Shown here one piece after another: positions 19,980 through 30,620 of a DNA stretch of 40,898 bases. Every line of letters begins with the position of its first letter. The first letter of the stretch is position 1. The stretch comes from Chromera velia. Lineage: Eukaryota > Sar > Chromeraceae. Below the pieces are notes generated by a model that was given only the letters and a program-made list of their open reading frames with translations, had not been told where the DNA came from and ran no database searches. Location: assembly GCA_018398765.1 (NCBI GenBank), contig JAHBMJ010002031.1, positions 15,425 to 56,322 on the forward strand. The letters run 5' to 3'. The position numbers and the translations under genes are program-made.

Positions 19980-21668
19980 ATGAAAGACGCGGATGCAGGA
20001 GATGGCGGCGCCATGTTTGGTGAGCACGTTGCCACCATTCGAAACGCAGTCGCTGCCTTCTCCACAGGAATGTCCAGTAAGGCCGTGCAACTTCACTATG
20101 AATTCTTCTGCACATCCCTTAAGACACTGGAAACCACGCACTCCGCCACCGCGTCGGAGGCCGATGTTGCTATGGCAGCAGGACAAATGAAGGAAGTCCC
20201 AACGAAAGTCAGCAATCACAAACCGTCCACGGAAACTTGTCTGACTGCCATACAAGACCACCAAATGTATTTGTGCGAAACTTTGTTCAGCATGTTCACC
20301 TCGGAACGCCTCCTTGTCCCCGAGGTACTCCTTCCCACGTGTTACTATGTTTTGGCGTTTACCGAGTGTGAGCGTGTCTGCTGTCTGCTCTCAACTACCC
20401 TGTCGAAGATGCTGCTGCTCGAAGTCGCAGGCATCTTTTCCAAACTAGGGCAGAACACGACCTCCGAAGCCCAGTACACAAACTGCATCGCAGAGAGAGT
20501 CCGTCTGCTGACGTTCGGATACCTGCGTCTGACCACAGCAGTCCAGCAGATGAGAAAATCGGAGTTTGCACTCCGACACCTTCTCACGGCGTGTGGGTAC
20601 ACCCCTGGGATGGAAAACATGCCGCAGGATTCCACAGAGGTCCAGGGTGCGTCTGCCACCTTGAGAACCCGCCTCCGTACAGAGGCGTTGGCAAAGACAG
20701 AAAATGAGCAGGCAGTGGAGGACTCGATGTCTACTTTCGCAGAGCAGGATGATTTGCTTCAACGGTTTGCAAGCCACTTGGTGTTTTTGTCAGATACTGC
20801 CGAGTTGATTCAGAAATCTCTCTCGGTGTACGAACGACAAGTCAATCTGCAGGAGCAAGAGGCCTCAAAAGATGCAGACATTGCGAGTGAGAAGACAGGG
20901 GGAAGAAGGTCGCGTGCGTCAGCGCGCTGTGTAGATTCATGGATGATGCTCCGAAAAACTCTGGCTGACTTCAGAGCCACTTGCGAGGCCAAATCAGCCT
21001 TCGACCTCAAAGGCCCCAAATCAGTCGGCAGCCTCCCATTGCTGTCTCCGGGAGGTGACGTAGGTCGCACGTTCGCGTCACACCATGATGATTTTTCGGG
21101 TCCCCATCTATATAGGCATCCTGAATACCCCCCAAGAGAAGAGAAATCGCCCGCTTTAGAGGAGAGGGGGCGGGGAGATCGCGAGAAGGCAGATGCGGGG
21201 ACGGCAGCAGAAGGGGCGCATGCGGCAGATGCAGCAGCTGACATTGTGATTGTGTCCTCCTCTAAAGGCACATCTGCAGTGCAGTCACCGAGGGGGGGGT
21301 GGAGGAGTGGGGCCGCGATTCCAACAGCACGAAAACCCCTGCTGCTTTTGCGCTCTGCCCGACATTCTGCCCTGCATGACTGCGAAGGGGTGGCAGGTCG
21401 GCTGACTCCGGTGCAGCCCATAAAAAGCCGTCAGTATCTGACGTCTCTTCTGCGCTCTGTGCAAGAGTCAGTCAGAATGACCCTGCCCTCCGAGATTGCT
21501 TTGCCGTCTCGGGGACTGGAGGGGGGGAATGAGAGTTACGTCAGAGTGCCAGTCCCTCTGGTCGACTCTGAGGAGGCCGGCCAGTCCGAGGCCTGCCTGG
21601 AGTATCTCTGTCGCACCCTACAAGGCACACTAGCTGCCACACCGCAAGCAGACGGACAGGGGGGGTGA
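19980..21668 (+). CDS. Intronless 562-aa protein of unknown function
   Basis: One uninterrupted frame from ATG at 19980 to TGA at 21668. I do not recognise the family. Residues 1-300 look helical and conserved in style, with Leu/Cys-rich segments (CERVCCLLSTTLSKMLLLEV) and amphipathic stretches up to a likely coiled region ending near LSVYERQVNLQEQEA. Residues 300-440 are polar and low-complexity (Arg/Glu/Asp/Ala-rich, with AADAAADIVIV), probably a disordered linker. The last 100 residues are more ordered (RQYLTSLLRSVQESVRMTLP). No signal peptide or membrane segment is seen, so a cytosolic or nuclear location is likely. Composition is GC-rich and contrasts with AT-rich flanks on both sides. 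The start was chosen because the frame closes just upstream and the residues after it look protein-like. No catalytic motif was found. Confidence 0.75.
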   Translation: MKDADAGDGGAMFGEHVATIRNAVAAFSTGMSSKAVQLHYEFFCTSLKTLETTHSATASEADVAMAAGQMKEVPTKVSNHKPSTETCLTAIQDHQMYLCETLFSMFTSERLLVPEVLLPTCYYVLAFTECERVCCLLSTTLSKMLLLEVAGIFSKLGQNTTSEAQYTNCIAERVRLLTFGYLRLTTAVQQMRKSEFALRHLLTACGYTPGMENMPQDSTEVQGASATLRTRLRTEALAKTENEQAVEDSMSTFAEQDDLLQRFASHLVFLSDTAELIQKSLSVYERQVNLQEQEASKDADIASEKTGGRRSRASARCVDSWMMLRKTLADFRATCEAKSAFDLKGPKSVGSLPLLSPGGDVGRTFASHHDDFSGPHLYRHPEYPPREEKSPALEERGRGDREKADAGTAAEGAHAADAAADIVIVSSSKGTSAVQSPRGGWRSGAAIPTARKPLLLLRSARHSALHDCEGVAGRLTPVQPIKSRQYLTSLLRSVQESVRMTLPSEIALPSRGLEGGNESYVRVPVPLVDSEEAGQSEACLEYLCRTLQGTLAATPQADGQGG

Positions 21669-23523
21669 TAAAGTTTTAATTGTGTGTAATGAAGTGAACT
21701 TGACCTGTCAGACCTGCATTTGATATTTGCTAACAAAGAAAATCCAGAGTTTATTATTTTAAGTATTTTGAGTTGAAACAAGGTCTAGCAAAATGTAGTA
21801 AAATGCTAAAGCTGAGCAAATATGAATAATGAATACAGTCCGTAACAGTCTATCACTGAATCGATCTAGGTAAGAGGCGCAGTTCATCAGTATTGTCTAC
21901 AATGTCTAGTATTATCAATGTCTAGTATTATCAAAAATATTACTTACCTGATACTATAAGGTACTATAAGGCATAGTATATGCTATTTCAAATTTTTGGC
22001 AAAAAAAAAACCTACTAGTAAACTAAGTACTAAACTTAAAAAAATTGAAAAGCGAAGTCGGTAGCTAGTAGTACGTGAATAATGTCAGGAAGATTGAAAA
22101 ACTTATATTCGACTTTACACAATTTGACAAAGTTGCAACGTTAATAATATTTATACTTTGTAAAAGCTTTAGTTATCACTAGAGTTATCATTAGTTATCA
22201 TTCAGATATTCAGTTTACTGCATGCGAGCGGTCTAGGCGAGCTGTTGGGTGCCTTCTCTGTTATCGGGCGCTTTCACTGCCTAAAAAGAACAAGGCTACC
22301 AGTCAGAGTTGCGCGGCTCTGACACCGCTCTAGAGACTTATATCAAAGGATAACTGTTCAAGCTTCTATCTTCATAGAAACACAACTTGCTCATGCAAAG
22401 AGTCGCTTCATTCAACTTCATTCCAGTGTACCTCTTCTTCTGATAAACCACTCTCAAGCTTTCTGGTGCTCTGCCTGTATGTGTCGCATTGATTGCATAC
22501 ACTTTATTGTATCAGTCTGCATGAAATATCATTGCATCAGTCTGCATGAAATAGACGGATGCACCTGATAAGTGTGGTATGCGTGCAAACTGCTTTTAGG
22601 TTCTCATCTGGTGCAATTTCCTTCAGTAGCGCAGCGGCGCGCACCACTTCGATGTGGCAGTGCCAAAGTCTACAACCTTTTTCTACTTAAATCATATCTA
22701 CTTTTCTTTCTGTCTGCAACGTACTCTTTGAATCAAAGATTTTTCATGAAGTATGGGAAAATGAGTACAACACGAGCGGTAGAGAGCGCGGTCTACGAAA
22801 AGTAGAGAGACGTTAAGAAAACAATAGAAAACAACCATGGACAGAGTGTTTTTCTTTGTTTGTGGTGAGAGAACCCCCGGTGAGAGTAATACAGCATGGG
22901 GAGTATTACCTATATAGTAGAATACGCGGCTACCGGACTATCCGTACGCTAGCTACGGCTGCAACACAAACACCAAAAGACACTGATGATAACTGACAAC
23001 GACTCAGTAGGAGTAAAGGGAGAGCGTATAAGAGCGTAAGTTCTGACGTTAAACTTCGATACATAGAGTCATAGACAAAAAACCGATTCAACCGAAGTAA
23101 AAATTATGTATGAAAAAAAATGTCTTTGTGTATGCGGGGGCTCCCTCGATCGCGTCGGAGGCTTGAGTCCGACGCCCCCCCCCCCCCCCTTTTTNCTTTT
23201 TTTTTTGTCTTGGGCGCCCTTCAGGTATAAAAGCCCCAGAATGCCCCATATGCAGTTAAATCCGCGTTCCGCGTCTCATCGCGTCTCTCTTCGCCTGAAA
23301 ATTCTTGCCCTTACAGCCGATAATCAGCCGATCATGCCGTCGGATCGATGCAGGTTGGTGTTTTCGCTACGTTTCCGCTCTCACAAGGAATTTCATGAAC
23401 GTGTAGTGGTGTGCAGATTCGATTTGCTGAGGCCAGAAACCCGTCGACCCTCTGCGGTCTCAGAGAACTCCACATCTCGTGTGAAGGTGTTACGATTCGC
23501 ACGTAAGAAGAATTTCTAAGAGA
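21669..23523. other. AT-rich intergenic region and 5' region of the ankyrin gene
   Basis: 21669-23100 is AT-rich with no convincing gene. The sequence includes a poly-C/poly-T stretch with an N at 23195. From about 23230 the frame that ends at 23519 has GC-rich codon-like composition, but it closes four bases before the ATG at 23524. It is best read as 5' UTR of the ankyrin gene, possibly carrying an upstream frame. Confidence 0.4.
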
Positions 23524-26500
23524 ATGGATCTCGAGTTCTTTTCCAGTAAGGGCAAGGATGTCTGCGTGGGCAGGAAAGTGGTTGCCAGCCAGTTTTTGGG
23601 TGTTGGATTACTTTGGAAAGTTTCTGGGCTGTCGAAAAGACTTCTGTCCTTGAGGGAGGACGCGACAGTGAGCGGTTTGGGAAGTCTGTCTTTTGATACC
23701 GTCTCGGAGAGAGAGGAGATGTGGAAACTTATTGACAATGTGTTCAGGGTGCAGCGTGAGCGCGAGAGATCTTCTTCCCCTTCTTCTTCACCTTTGAAAA
23801 AAACCGCCGATTTCTCTGTTCTCTGGTTAACACTTTGCGGCCGTTACCCCTTCCTGTTCCGTCGTATGAAGGTGAACTATCCATCAACAGAAGCCGAAAA
23901 ATTCCTGGAAGGCAGAGACTTGGACAGCTCTGCTCGAGTCCCCCTGGAGGGCGAGGACCTCTGGAGGCTCCCCAAAGAACGTTTGAGTTCCATGCTGGAG
24001 GAGGGGAAGTTGAGAGGTCCGAATGTGTGGGTGAAGAGTTGGAGGTACGGTTGGAAGCGTTGTGACCGTACAACACCGCTGTTAGTCGCCTTCCTGGCTG
24101 CGGGGAATCTGGACTGTGCAGAAGTGTTGCTCGACGCGTCTTGGCGGGTAGACGTGTGTGAGTGGTTTGAAGATCCTCTTCAGAAGGAAGGCAGGTCCCC
24201 CCTTCACGCTCTCCTCGAATGGCTGATTGAATCCAGAAAAGGGTGGGACGGCGGGGTAGCAAAGCGGCAGAAGGGTTTGTGTCTCCTTCGTCGTCTTGCA
24301 AAAGCCTCACAAGAGGCGGGCTGCCTCGGGTGGGAGCTGCGGGTGGGGGGTTCGAACAGAAAAACGACAACCGCACTAGGCCTTGCCTGCATCCTCGGTT
24401 ATGCCGAGGCCGTGAAAGCCCTCAAGGAGGAGGGTGCAACGGCTCGGCACCAGGCAGCCGAGTTTCTGTTTATGGCCGTCAACGGGTGGGAAGAGTACCT
24501 CAGGGGGGGCTTGACGGTAACTCTAGCTCCCTCTCTAGCTCCCTCTGCATCTCAGATTGTTGAGGTGATCAAGATGCTCGAGTGGTTGGACATGGTATCC
24601 GGGGGGGATGTGAACAAAGGAAGGAGGGTCGACAAGCACTCCCCTTTGTCTCTGGCTGTTTCTCGTAAATCGCCTGTTGCCCTGCCTATTGCGGAAGCCC
24701 TCCTCAATCTGGGGGCCTTCTGTGTGCCCACCCGATGTCCTGATGAGTCAAACCGACAAGCTCCCTCCCAGCAGTCGGACTCCCCTCCCGGTGAGTGAGG
24801 AGCCCCGCCAAAGTAAATAGATTTTTCCCCGACTGGGGTGGTGCAATCTCGTGTGTGTGTGGGGGGGGGGGNGGGGGGGGGGGGGGGGGTGCTCCCTCTG
24901 TACTTTTAATCTGATCGGAGGATCGTTTTTTCTCAGCACACACTCCAAGCGAATTCGGTATAGGTGTGCTCAAGAGTCTCTTGTTCTCTCTCTCTCTCTC
25001 TCTCTCTCCCTTCCCCCCCTCCCGCCTTCCCTCTCTGCGTGTTGCATGTGGGTGGTTCATCATGGGAGGGAGGGAGTATATGCTCTGAAGGAAGTCTGAT
25101 GGATGGATGGATGGAAACGGAAGGAACAAGCAAGAAAAACAAAGAAAGAAAGAGAGCATTGTACCCCCATTCGGTTGTTTGTGGTATCGTTTTGCAAAGC
25201 ACCTGGGTGACCTGACTTTTCTTTCCTCCCAGTCTCTTGACGATTTACGTGACCAAATTTCTCACTCACTGCGTGTGTATGTTCACGTGTGTGTGTTGCG
25301 TTTGCTTTTCCAACAGGTTTCGTTTCCGAGGTTTCCCGTCCGAAGGGAAGGGTAGGTATTGTTTTTTTTTTTTTAATAAACAAGGTAGAGAATTAATACA
25401 GGGAGGGAGCGGGAGAACAGACAGAGAGAGACAGGGGGTTGAGGTACAGCGGGAAACTTTTCGCGTCATCGTGTGTGTGTTTAGGTGTGTGTGAGGAGAA
25501 GCGGGTGTGGGTCTGTGCATAGATTCGTTTTTTTTTTCTGTCAATTTTGTCTGCATGCTCGTTTGGAATTTCTGGCCTCTCCATACGTTGAAGGAAGATC
25601 ACTTCTCTTTGTCCTCTTTTTTTTTGTCCCTGGTCTTTTGCCCTTTTCCTTCCTACCTTCCGCGTATTGTTTTGCTTTTCTTTCATCTTTCCTTTTTTGT
25701 GAATGGCCGCATGGATGCAGCTCCGGATCGAGAATGGGAATGTCGTTGTGGACGACGTCACAGATTTTGACCCTCAGAAGCCTCAGACGTCTCAGCAGGG
25801 AGAGACGGGCGGCAGGGGAGGAGGAGCGGGGGGAAGGGGGGGACGGGGTGGTGGAGGGGGGGGGTTCCGGCCAGCAGACAGGAGAGAGGAGGGAGACCGC
25901 AGCGATCGCAACACAAACAGATCCTTTGGAGAGTCAGTCAAGTGATAGGATAGATAGACAGCTAGCTCTCTTTGTTTGTTTGACGCCTTCATGCAAGAGT
26001 AGACAAGAAATGTCTTTCGTAGCTTCGACTCTTTTCTGGACAAGGTCCCCAGTTTTTCGAGTCTCCACATTTTCTTGCTGCTTATTGCGTACAAACTCCA
26101 TGGGCAAATTGTACTTTCTCCTCATTTGCCTCCTTTAAGGGACGGACGCATTAATGCACTTTGTGCTCTTCCCTCCTTTTCTTTTCTGCCTGCGGGTGTG
26201 CAGAAAGAGGGAGAGCAAGGGGGATGCGCCTGCTGCTGCCGCCACTCGGCAAGAGAATCCTCCCCCAAAAGGCGGGAAAGTGATTGTGTCCCCTCTCCGA
26301 ATCGCGTGCGACGACGGCGACCCCGCACTTGTCCTTCTCCTTTGCGACAAAGGGAAGGCAGACCCAAATGAGCCAGGGAGGAGTCCCAGGGGAGGCCCGC
26401 CTGAGTACCCCCTCTGGCGTGCAGTCCAGTTTGGGGCAACGTCTGTTCGGAATTCTCGTGATTCCGAGGCCGGAGAGATTGTGAAGACGCTCTTCGAATT

Positions 26501-27764
26501 TGGAGCAGAACTCAGCCTCCTACCGCCACAGAAGCACATCCCTCCCCGTGCTGTGACAGTGTCCCGTCTGCCGGATGTTCCCCATACACTGTTGACCCTT
26601 GCTCTGTCTACGTTTGGTGTACGGACAGCGAGGGCTTTGTGCGAGGGGAGCTCCCTCAGTCTTCTCACCCCAGAATCGAATGTGAGAAACCCCCTCATCG
26701 AGGCCATGACATCGCACTACGGTACTACTATCCTGCCCTTTTTGCTGGAGAAGGGAGCGGACCCGAATAAGCTAGGTGTGATTGAAATTGGAGTCGGACT
26801 AGACAACAGAAGGAACTTGATTCTTGTCTCTCCTCTCCTCGCAGCACTCATGTTGAATCCACCGAACCTCCTCGCGACGGTCAAACTGTTGATCAAACAC
26901 GGCGCCCATTGCCTGCCCCCCCCTCCCACAGAAGAGACCTCGATTCCCTCTTTATCTTCTTCTTCTTCTGCCGCTGCTGCTGGTGGTCTTTCTGCGCCTC
27001 GGGTGGGGGTTCAAACTCGTTCCATGAAGGTGGCAATGGGTTCTTCTTCCTCCTCCTCCTCCTCCTCTTCTTCTTCTTCTTCTTCTTCTTCTTCTTCCTC
27101 CAGCTCTAGCGCTTCCCCCGCACTCCCCTTCTCTACCAACGAAGTGCCTGTTCAGAATCTTCCTCCAGTTTCCGTCAGTCAGGTTTCTCCCCTGCTCAAG
27201 GCTTGTACCCACAGAATCCCGCCCAGCGGGGTGCCCTCTGCCTTGATCCGTGTCCTCTGCCTTGAGGGAAAGGCAGACCCGAACGTCCCGGGGAAAATTC
27301 ATGAAGAGGACAAGGACGAGGCCGCTGTGTTGCCCCTGATTTACGTCCTCCGCAATGCGAGAGCCTGGTATGATCACCCCGATAAAAAGGCGGCCTCTGT
27401 GCTGTCTGCCCTCCTGGATGGGGGCGCTGACCCGAACGTTGTGGGGGCGGACGGGGAGTCTCCCCTGTCCCTTGCCCTGTCTCTTCAATTCGAAAAATGT
27501 GCCGAGCTGCTGGTCGAGGCGATGGAGGAAGGGACGGCTGAAACGGAAGAGGATGAGGATGAGGAAATGGAAGAGGATGAGGGTGGAGTAGAAGAGGATG
27601 ATGATGAAATGGAAGAGGATGATGAGGATGAAATGGAAGAGGGGGATGAGGAGGAAATGGAAGAGGATGAGGAGGAAATGGAAGAGGGGGATGAGGAGGA
27701 AATGGAAGAGGAGGATGAGGAAATGGAAGAGGAGGATGAGGAGGAAATGGAAGAGGAGGTGTGA
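23524..27764 (+). CDS. Ankyrin-repeat-like protein, four exons, 1024 aa
   Basis: Four exons join in phase: 23524-24790 (donor GTGAGT, phase 1), 25317-25351 (35 nt, acceptor CCAACAG, donor GTAGGT, phase 0), 25721-25932 (acceptor GATGCAG, donor GTCAGT, phase 2) and 26204-27764 (acceptor GTGTGCAG). The summed length is 1025 codons including stop. Ankyrin-like helices appear in exon 1 (TTPLLVAFLAAGNLDCAEVL, then SPLHALLEWL and ALGLACILGYAEAVKAL) and exon 4 (LLLCDKGKADPNEPG, LLEKGADPNKLG, LLIKHGAHC, LLDGGADPNVVGADGESPLS). Exon 3 is a Gly/Arg-rich RGG-type linker at about residues 464-484. Exon 4 also has a poly-Ser run (about 27043-27111) and a C-terminal Glu/Asp/Met repeat (27539-27761). It probably mediates protein binding; partners are unknown. 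The repeats are irregular. Alternatively exon 4 could be a separate gene starting at ATG 26154, but its first 16 residues read like a pyrimidine tract. Confidence 0.7.
24858..24890. repeat. Poly-G tract with an unresolved base
   Basis: A GT run leads into a long G homopolymer with N at 24872, in the first intron of the ankyrin gene. The true length is uncertain. Confidence 0.8.
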
Positions 27765-27934
27765 CGTCCATGAGGATGCCAATCGTTAATTTAAGTGAAA
27801 ACTTTTTGGTTCTTTCTCTTCTTGCATCTGTCCTCGATCTTCTGGAGGGAGGTTCAAGGAGTGCATCCATCTATGTGCGTATGCAAGGCATGCAGACGTC
27901 TGAAAGTTTAGACAGAGAAAGAAAGACCGAGTCT

Positions 27935-27966
<32 letters not shown>

Positions 27967-28686
27967 GACAGAGAGAGAGACGGACTGAGAGAGAGAGAGA
28001 GAGAGCGTTTGGGGCCTGTATCTTGGGTTCGAAGCGGTGCCCCGCCTACTACTTCTTCACTCTCCTTCTCCCTTTTTCTCTCGCTCCTCCTGCTCCCTGT
28101 TTCTGGCATGCTGAAGAGGTCAAATTTCCCTTCACGAACTGGTACTCTTTTTCTTTTTTCATGTAGGCGAAAAAGAAGGAAAGGGGAAAGAAACAGGACA
28201 ATGAATCCTGCACTCTCTCTGTAATTGTTGCGGCTGCATCGTGTCAGCTGTTTGTCTTGTCACATCCCCTGCATGCCTTCTAGCGTCGGGCTCTCCCTCT
28301 CTTTCTCTCTCACACAGTAGCCAAGGATCATGTCTTTTTACACGCACCCTACCCTACCTCCCTTTCCAGATTCTTGTTGACCTGATTCCTTCCAACTCTT
28401 CTGTCTCAACCCTCTACTGAAATGCACAGACGACCCGAGAGAAGCCGAGATGCCCTCTGACGCACGCACAGACCTCCTTCTTTTGAAGCACCTTGTGCAC
28501 CATGTCTGCTTGACTGGTGACGGTGTAGCGCATCGGGGTGCTGAAGAGAGCCCACACGGAGGTCGGAAACGAACTTCCTGCAGACAGCAGAGAGTGAGAA
28601 AAACAACAAAAAAAAAGCAACAATGTACACATAGATGAGGGAATGAAAGATCAAGTCAGCATAAATCAACCCAGAAGAGCAAAATT
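27765..28686. other. Downstream region of ankyrin gene; possible minus-strand exon
   Basis: Holds the first copy of a duplicated segment (27811-27934), GA repeats (27936-28003) and pyrimidine-rich sequence. On the minus strand, a good acceptor (CTGCTGTCTGCAG) precedes 28577, followed by an open frame of about 53 residues (with SSFPTSVWALFSTPMRY) to about 28416. It has no recognisable family and no partner exon, so I do not call it a gene. Confidence 0.3.
27811..27934 (+). repeat. Direct repeat, copy 1
   Basis: This segment and 28687-28814 share almost the whole sequence, including the string ggagtgcatc and the segment around aaggcatgcagacgtctgaa. Copy 2 differs by a few substitutions and a 4-nt insertion. 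Copy 1 begins 46 nt after the stop codon of the ankyrin gene, so it is probably in its 3' UTR. Confidence 0.9.
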
Positions 28687-28814
28687 TCTTTCTCTTCTTG
28701 CATCTGTCCTCGATCCTCTAGCTGGAGGGAGGCTCAAGGAGTGCATCTATCCATGTGCGTATGCAAGGCATGCAGACGTCTGAAAGTTTAGACAGAAAAA
28801 GAAAGACGGAATCT
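28687..28814 (+). repeat. Direct repeat, copy 2
   Basis: The second copy of the segment at 27811-27934, in the same orientation and about 876 nt downstream. Both copies are followed by simple GA-type repeats, GT/CA then GA here. Confidence 0.9.
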
Positions 28815-28816
28815 GT

Positions 28817-28935
28817 GTGTGTGTGTGTGCGTGTGTGTGAGAGACACACACACACACACACACACAGAGAGAGAGAAAGAGAGACTGACTGACTGACTGA
28901 GAGAGAGAGAGAGACAGAGAGAGAGAAAGAAAGAG
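28817..28935. repeat. Compound microsatellite GT/CA/GA/GACT
   Basis: Consecutive (GT)n, (CA)n, (GA)n, (GACT)n and (GA)n tracts. No coding function. Confidence 0.85.
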
Positions 28936-29164
28936 AGCGATGGATGCGCTTTCAGAGGTTTGAGAAGGTCTGATAAAGGTCTGCATGTTTGCCTCCTTTG
29001 CGGCCTTCTTATTTCTCTAACCTCTCTGTGTGGTACTGCATGACTGTGACTATGACTATGACGCGCCATCGCCATCCGTATCCAGTTGCGGATACTTCTA
29101 ACGTTAGGCAAGGGAATGTCTGCGTTTAATCTTAGAAAAGGGAAAGGAAAAAAGGATCTGTCAG

Positions 29165-29632
29165 TCAATCAATTCTAAATGAATTGCTTCTCTTTTCAAA
29201 CTCTTCTACTTCTCGAGCCGCAAGTCTCTTCATGAGACTGGCAGGTTCGCATGTGAGCGTCTTCCACCCCACCCACTTCGCTTGGTAACGGTGCCCCCTG
29301 CCACACTTTGCTCGATCCACAATTTTTTCTACTTCGTCCCCCAGAACCACATTGTCCTTCCTCTCCTCCTTCAGCTTCCTTCTCTTATCTGATGAGGGCT
29401 GCCCACCTCCAACAACCTTGTGCATCTTTCCCTTATGCACCCGGCACCCCCACTCACTTGCAAAGGTTCGTGTGCAGAGAGGCATTGGAACGCCCCCGTC
29501 ACCTCCCCTTTCCTGACCGCCCTTCTTTCTTCCTTTCTCTCTGTCTCCTCTCCCTCTGCCTCCTTCACCCCCTCTATAACTCTCCTCCTCCTTTCCCTCC
29601 TGTCGACCCCTCCCCCCCCGAATCCCCGTCAC
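29165..29632 (-). pseudogene. Zinc-finger-like plus chromodomain C-terminal fragment, probable retroelement remnant
   Basis: The minus-strand frame ends in a chromodomain-like segment: VEKIVDRAK, then HRYQAKWVGW, then CEPASL, and a helix ending VEEFEKR. This matches the family pattern (VEKIL, YLVKWKGY, WEP, then a C-terminal helix), with Cys for the usual Trp before EP. About 60 residues upstream is a C2H2-like finger (LCTRTFASEWGCRVHKGKMH) that lacks the first Cys of the usual CxxC. A Gly/Arg/Glu-rich stretch precedes both. No ATG begins the frame: position 29632 is a GTG, and the frame stays open to about 29750. C2H2 fingers and chromodomains at polyprotein ends are known from retroelements such as chromoviruses. 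No reverse transcriptase or integrase is seen nearby. A host chromatin protein exon is the alternative. Confidence 0.45.
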
Positions 29633-29759
29633 GGCTGCATGGCCAAAAACCGGAGGGACTGCATGTCTTGCTTTGCCACTCGTGCAAACAACGTGGCTCG
29701 GTCTCAGACCCCGGGTCTCTACGCTAATACTCGCTCGGTCTGAGTAAGGCTTGGTGCGC

Positions 29760-30620
29760 TAACTCGATCGTGAAGACAATAAAAAAGTAAAAAAAATAAT
29801 TTAAAAAAAAAACTGACTGCAAACTATACCTGGACCGTAACCTGGTTGGCTTGATTGACCATGCAAGGCTCAAAAGGTCAATTGGCTCGAATTGGCTCAC
29901 TCTCTAAGGCTCACCAGCTTTAAACATTTTAATTTAATTCAATTTATATCGAAACTTAAAAGTTGGAACTTTAATTTGATCATTGCATAACACTAGTTAG
30001 TACTAGTTAGATTAACTCTAGGATTAACTCGAACCCGAGCTCGAACCTTCAGAATCATTATAAAATTTCATAGTGGCAGACGTTGAAAGTTATAATCACT
30101 ATATGAGTATAACCATAGAATATGATGAAATATAATCAAATCATTAAACTAGTCATTAAAGCTAGAAATAAAATAGAGTTGTTAAATGTTATTAGTGTCG
30201 TGTGTCGACACTTTTAATTACTAAAGTGCCGACACTGTGTTACTGAAACTTATAGCGACACTTTTAAGCAAAGCTTGACGGCATTTTTCTAGGCATTTTT
30301 ACTAGTATGTACTACGTTTTTTGTACCGACCGTCTCCAACTGTGCATGCGGCTCCTTAATAGTTGGTATGCTTATAGTTTCACTAGGAGCGCTAGATAGA
30401 ACATCCCTAGGAACATCCTAATAGCTTATATAGATCGAACATAAAGAAGCCTGAGGTGCTCGGACTATGCTCCAAATGTTAGTAGGTTTAGATATCTAAA
30501 CCGATTTGGGGGAAACCTTTTTTTAAATGACAAAAGCTCAAAACAATCTCCATCATATTAGAGTCACGTAAGCTTCACAGGTGTCTATTTTATGTACATG
30601 TTCTTCTTTCCTTCTGCAGC
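29760..30620. other. AT-rich intergenic stretch, no gene seen
   Basis: Low-GC sequence with short internal repeats (for example the string gtgtcgacacttttaa near 30198 and cgacacttttaagc near 30254). No frame longer than about 60 codons has protein-like composition. Confidence 0.5.

Noticed and set aside
20345-21421. Minus-strand frames opposite the 562-aa gene
   Set aside because: They are antisense shadows, broken into several pieces with stops, while the plus frame is continuous.
26952-27870. Long minus-strand frames opposite the ankyrin exon
   Set aside because: They are antisense shadows of the poly-Ser and acidic repeats; the plus strand has ankyrin motifs and splice phase.
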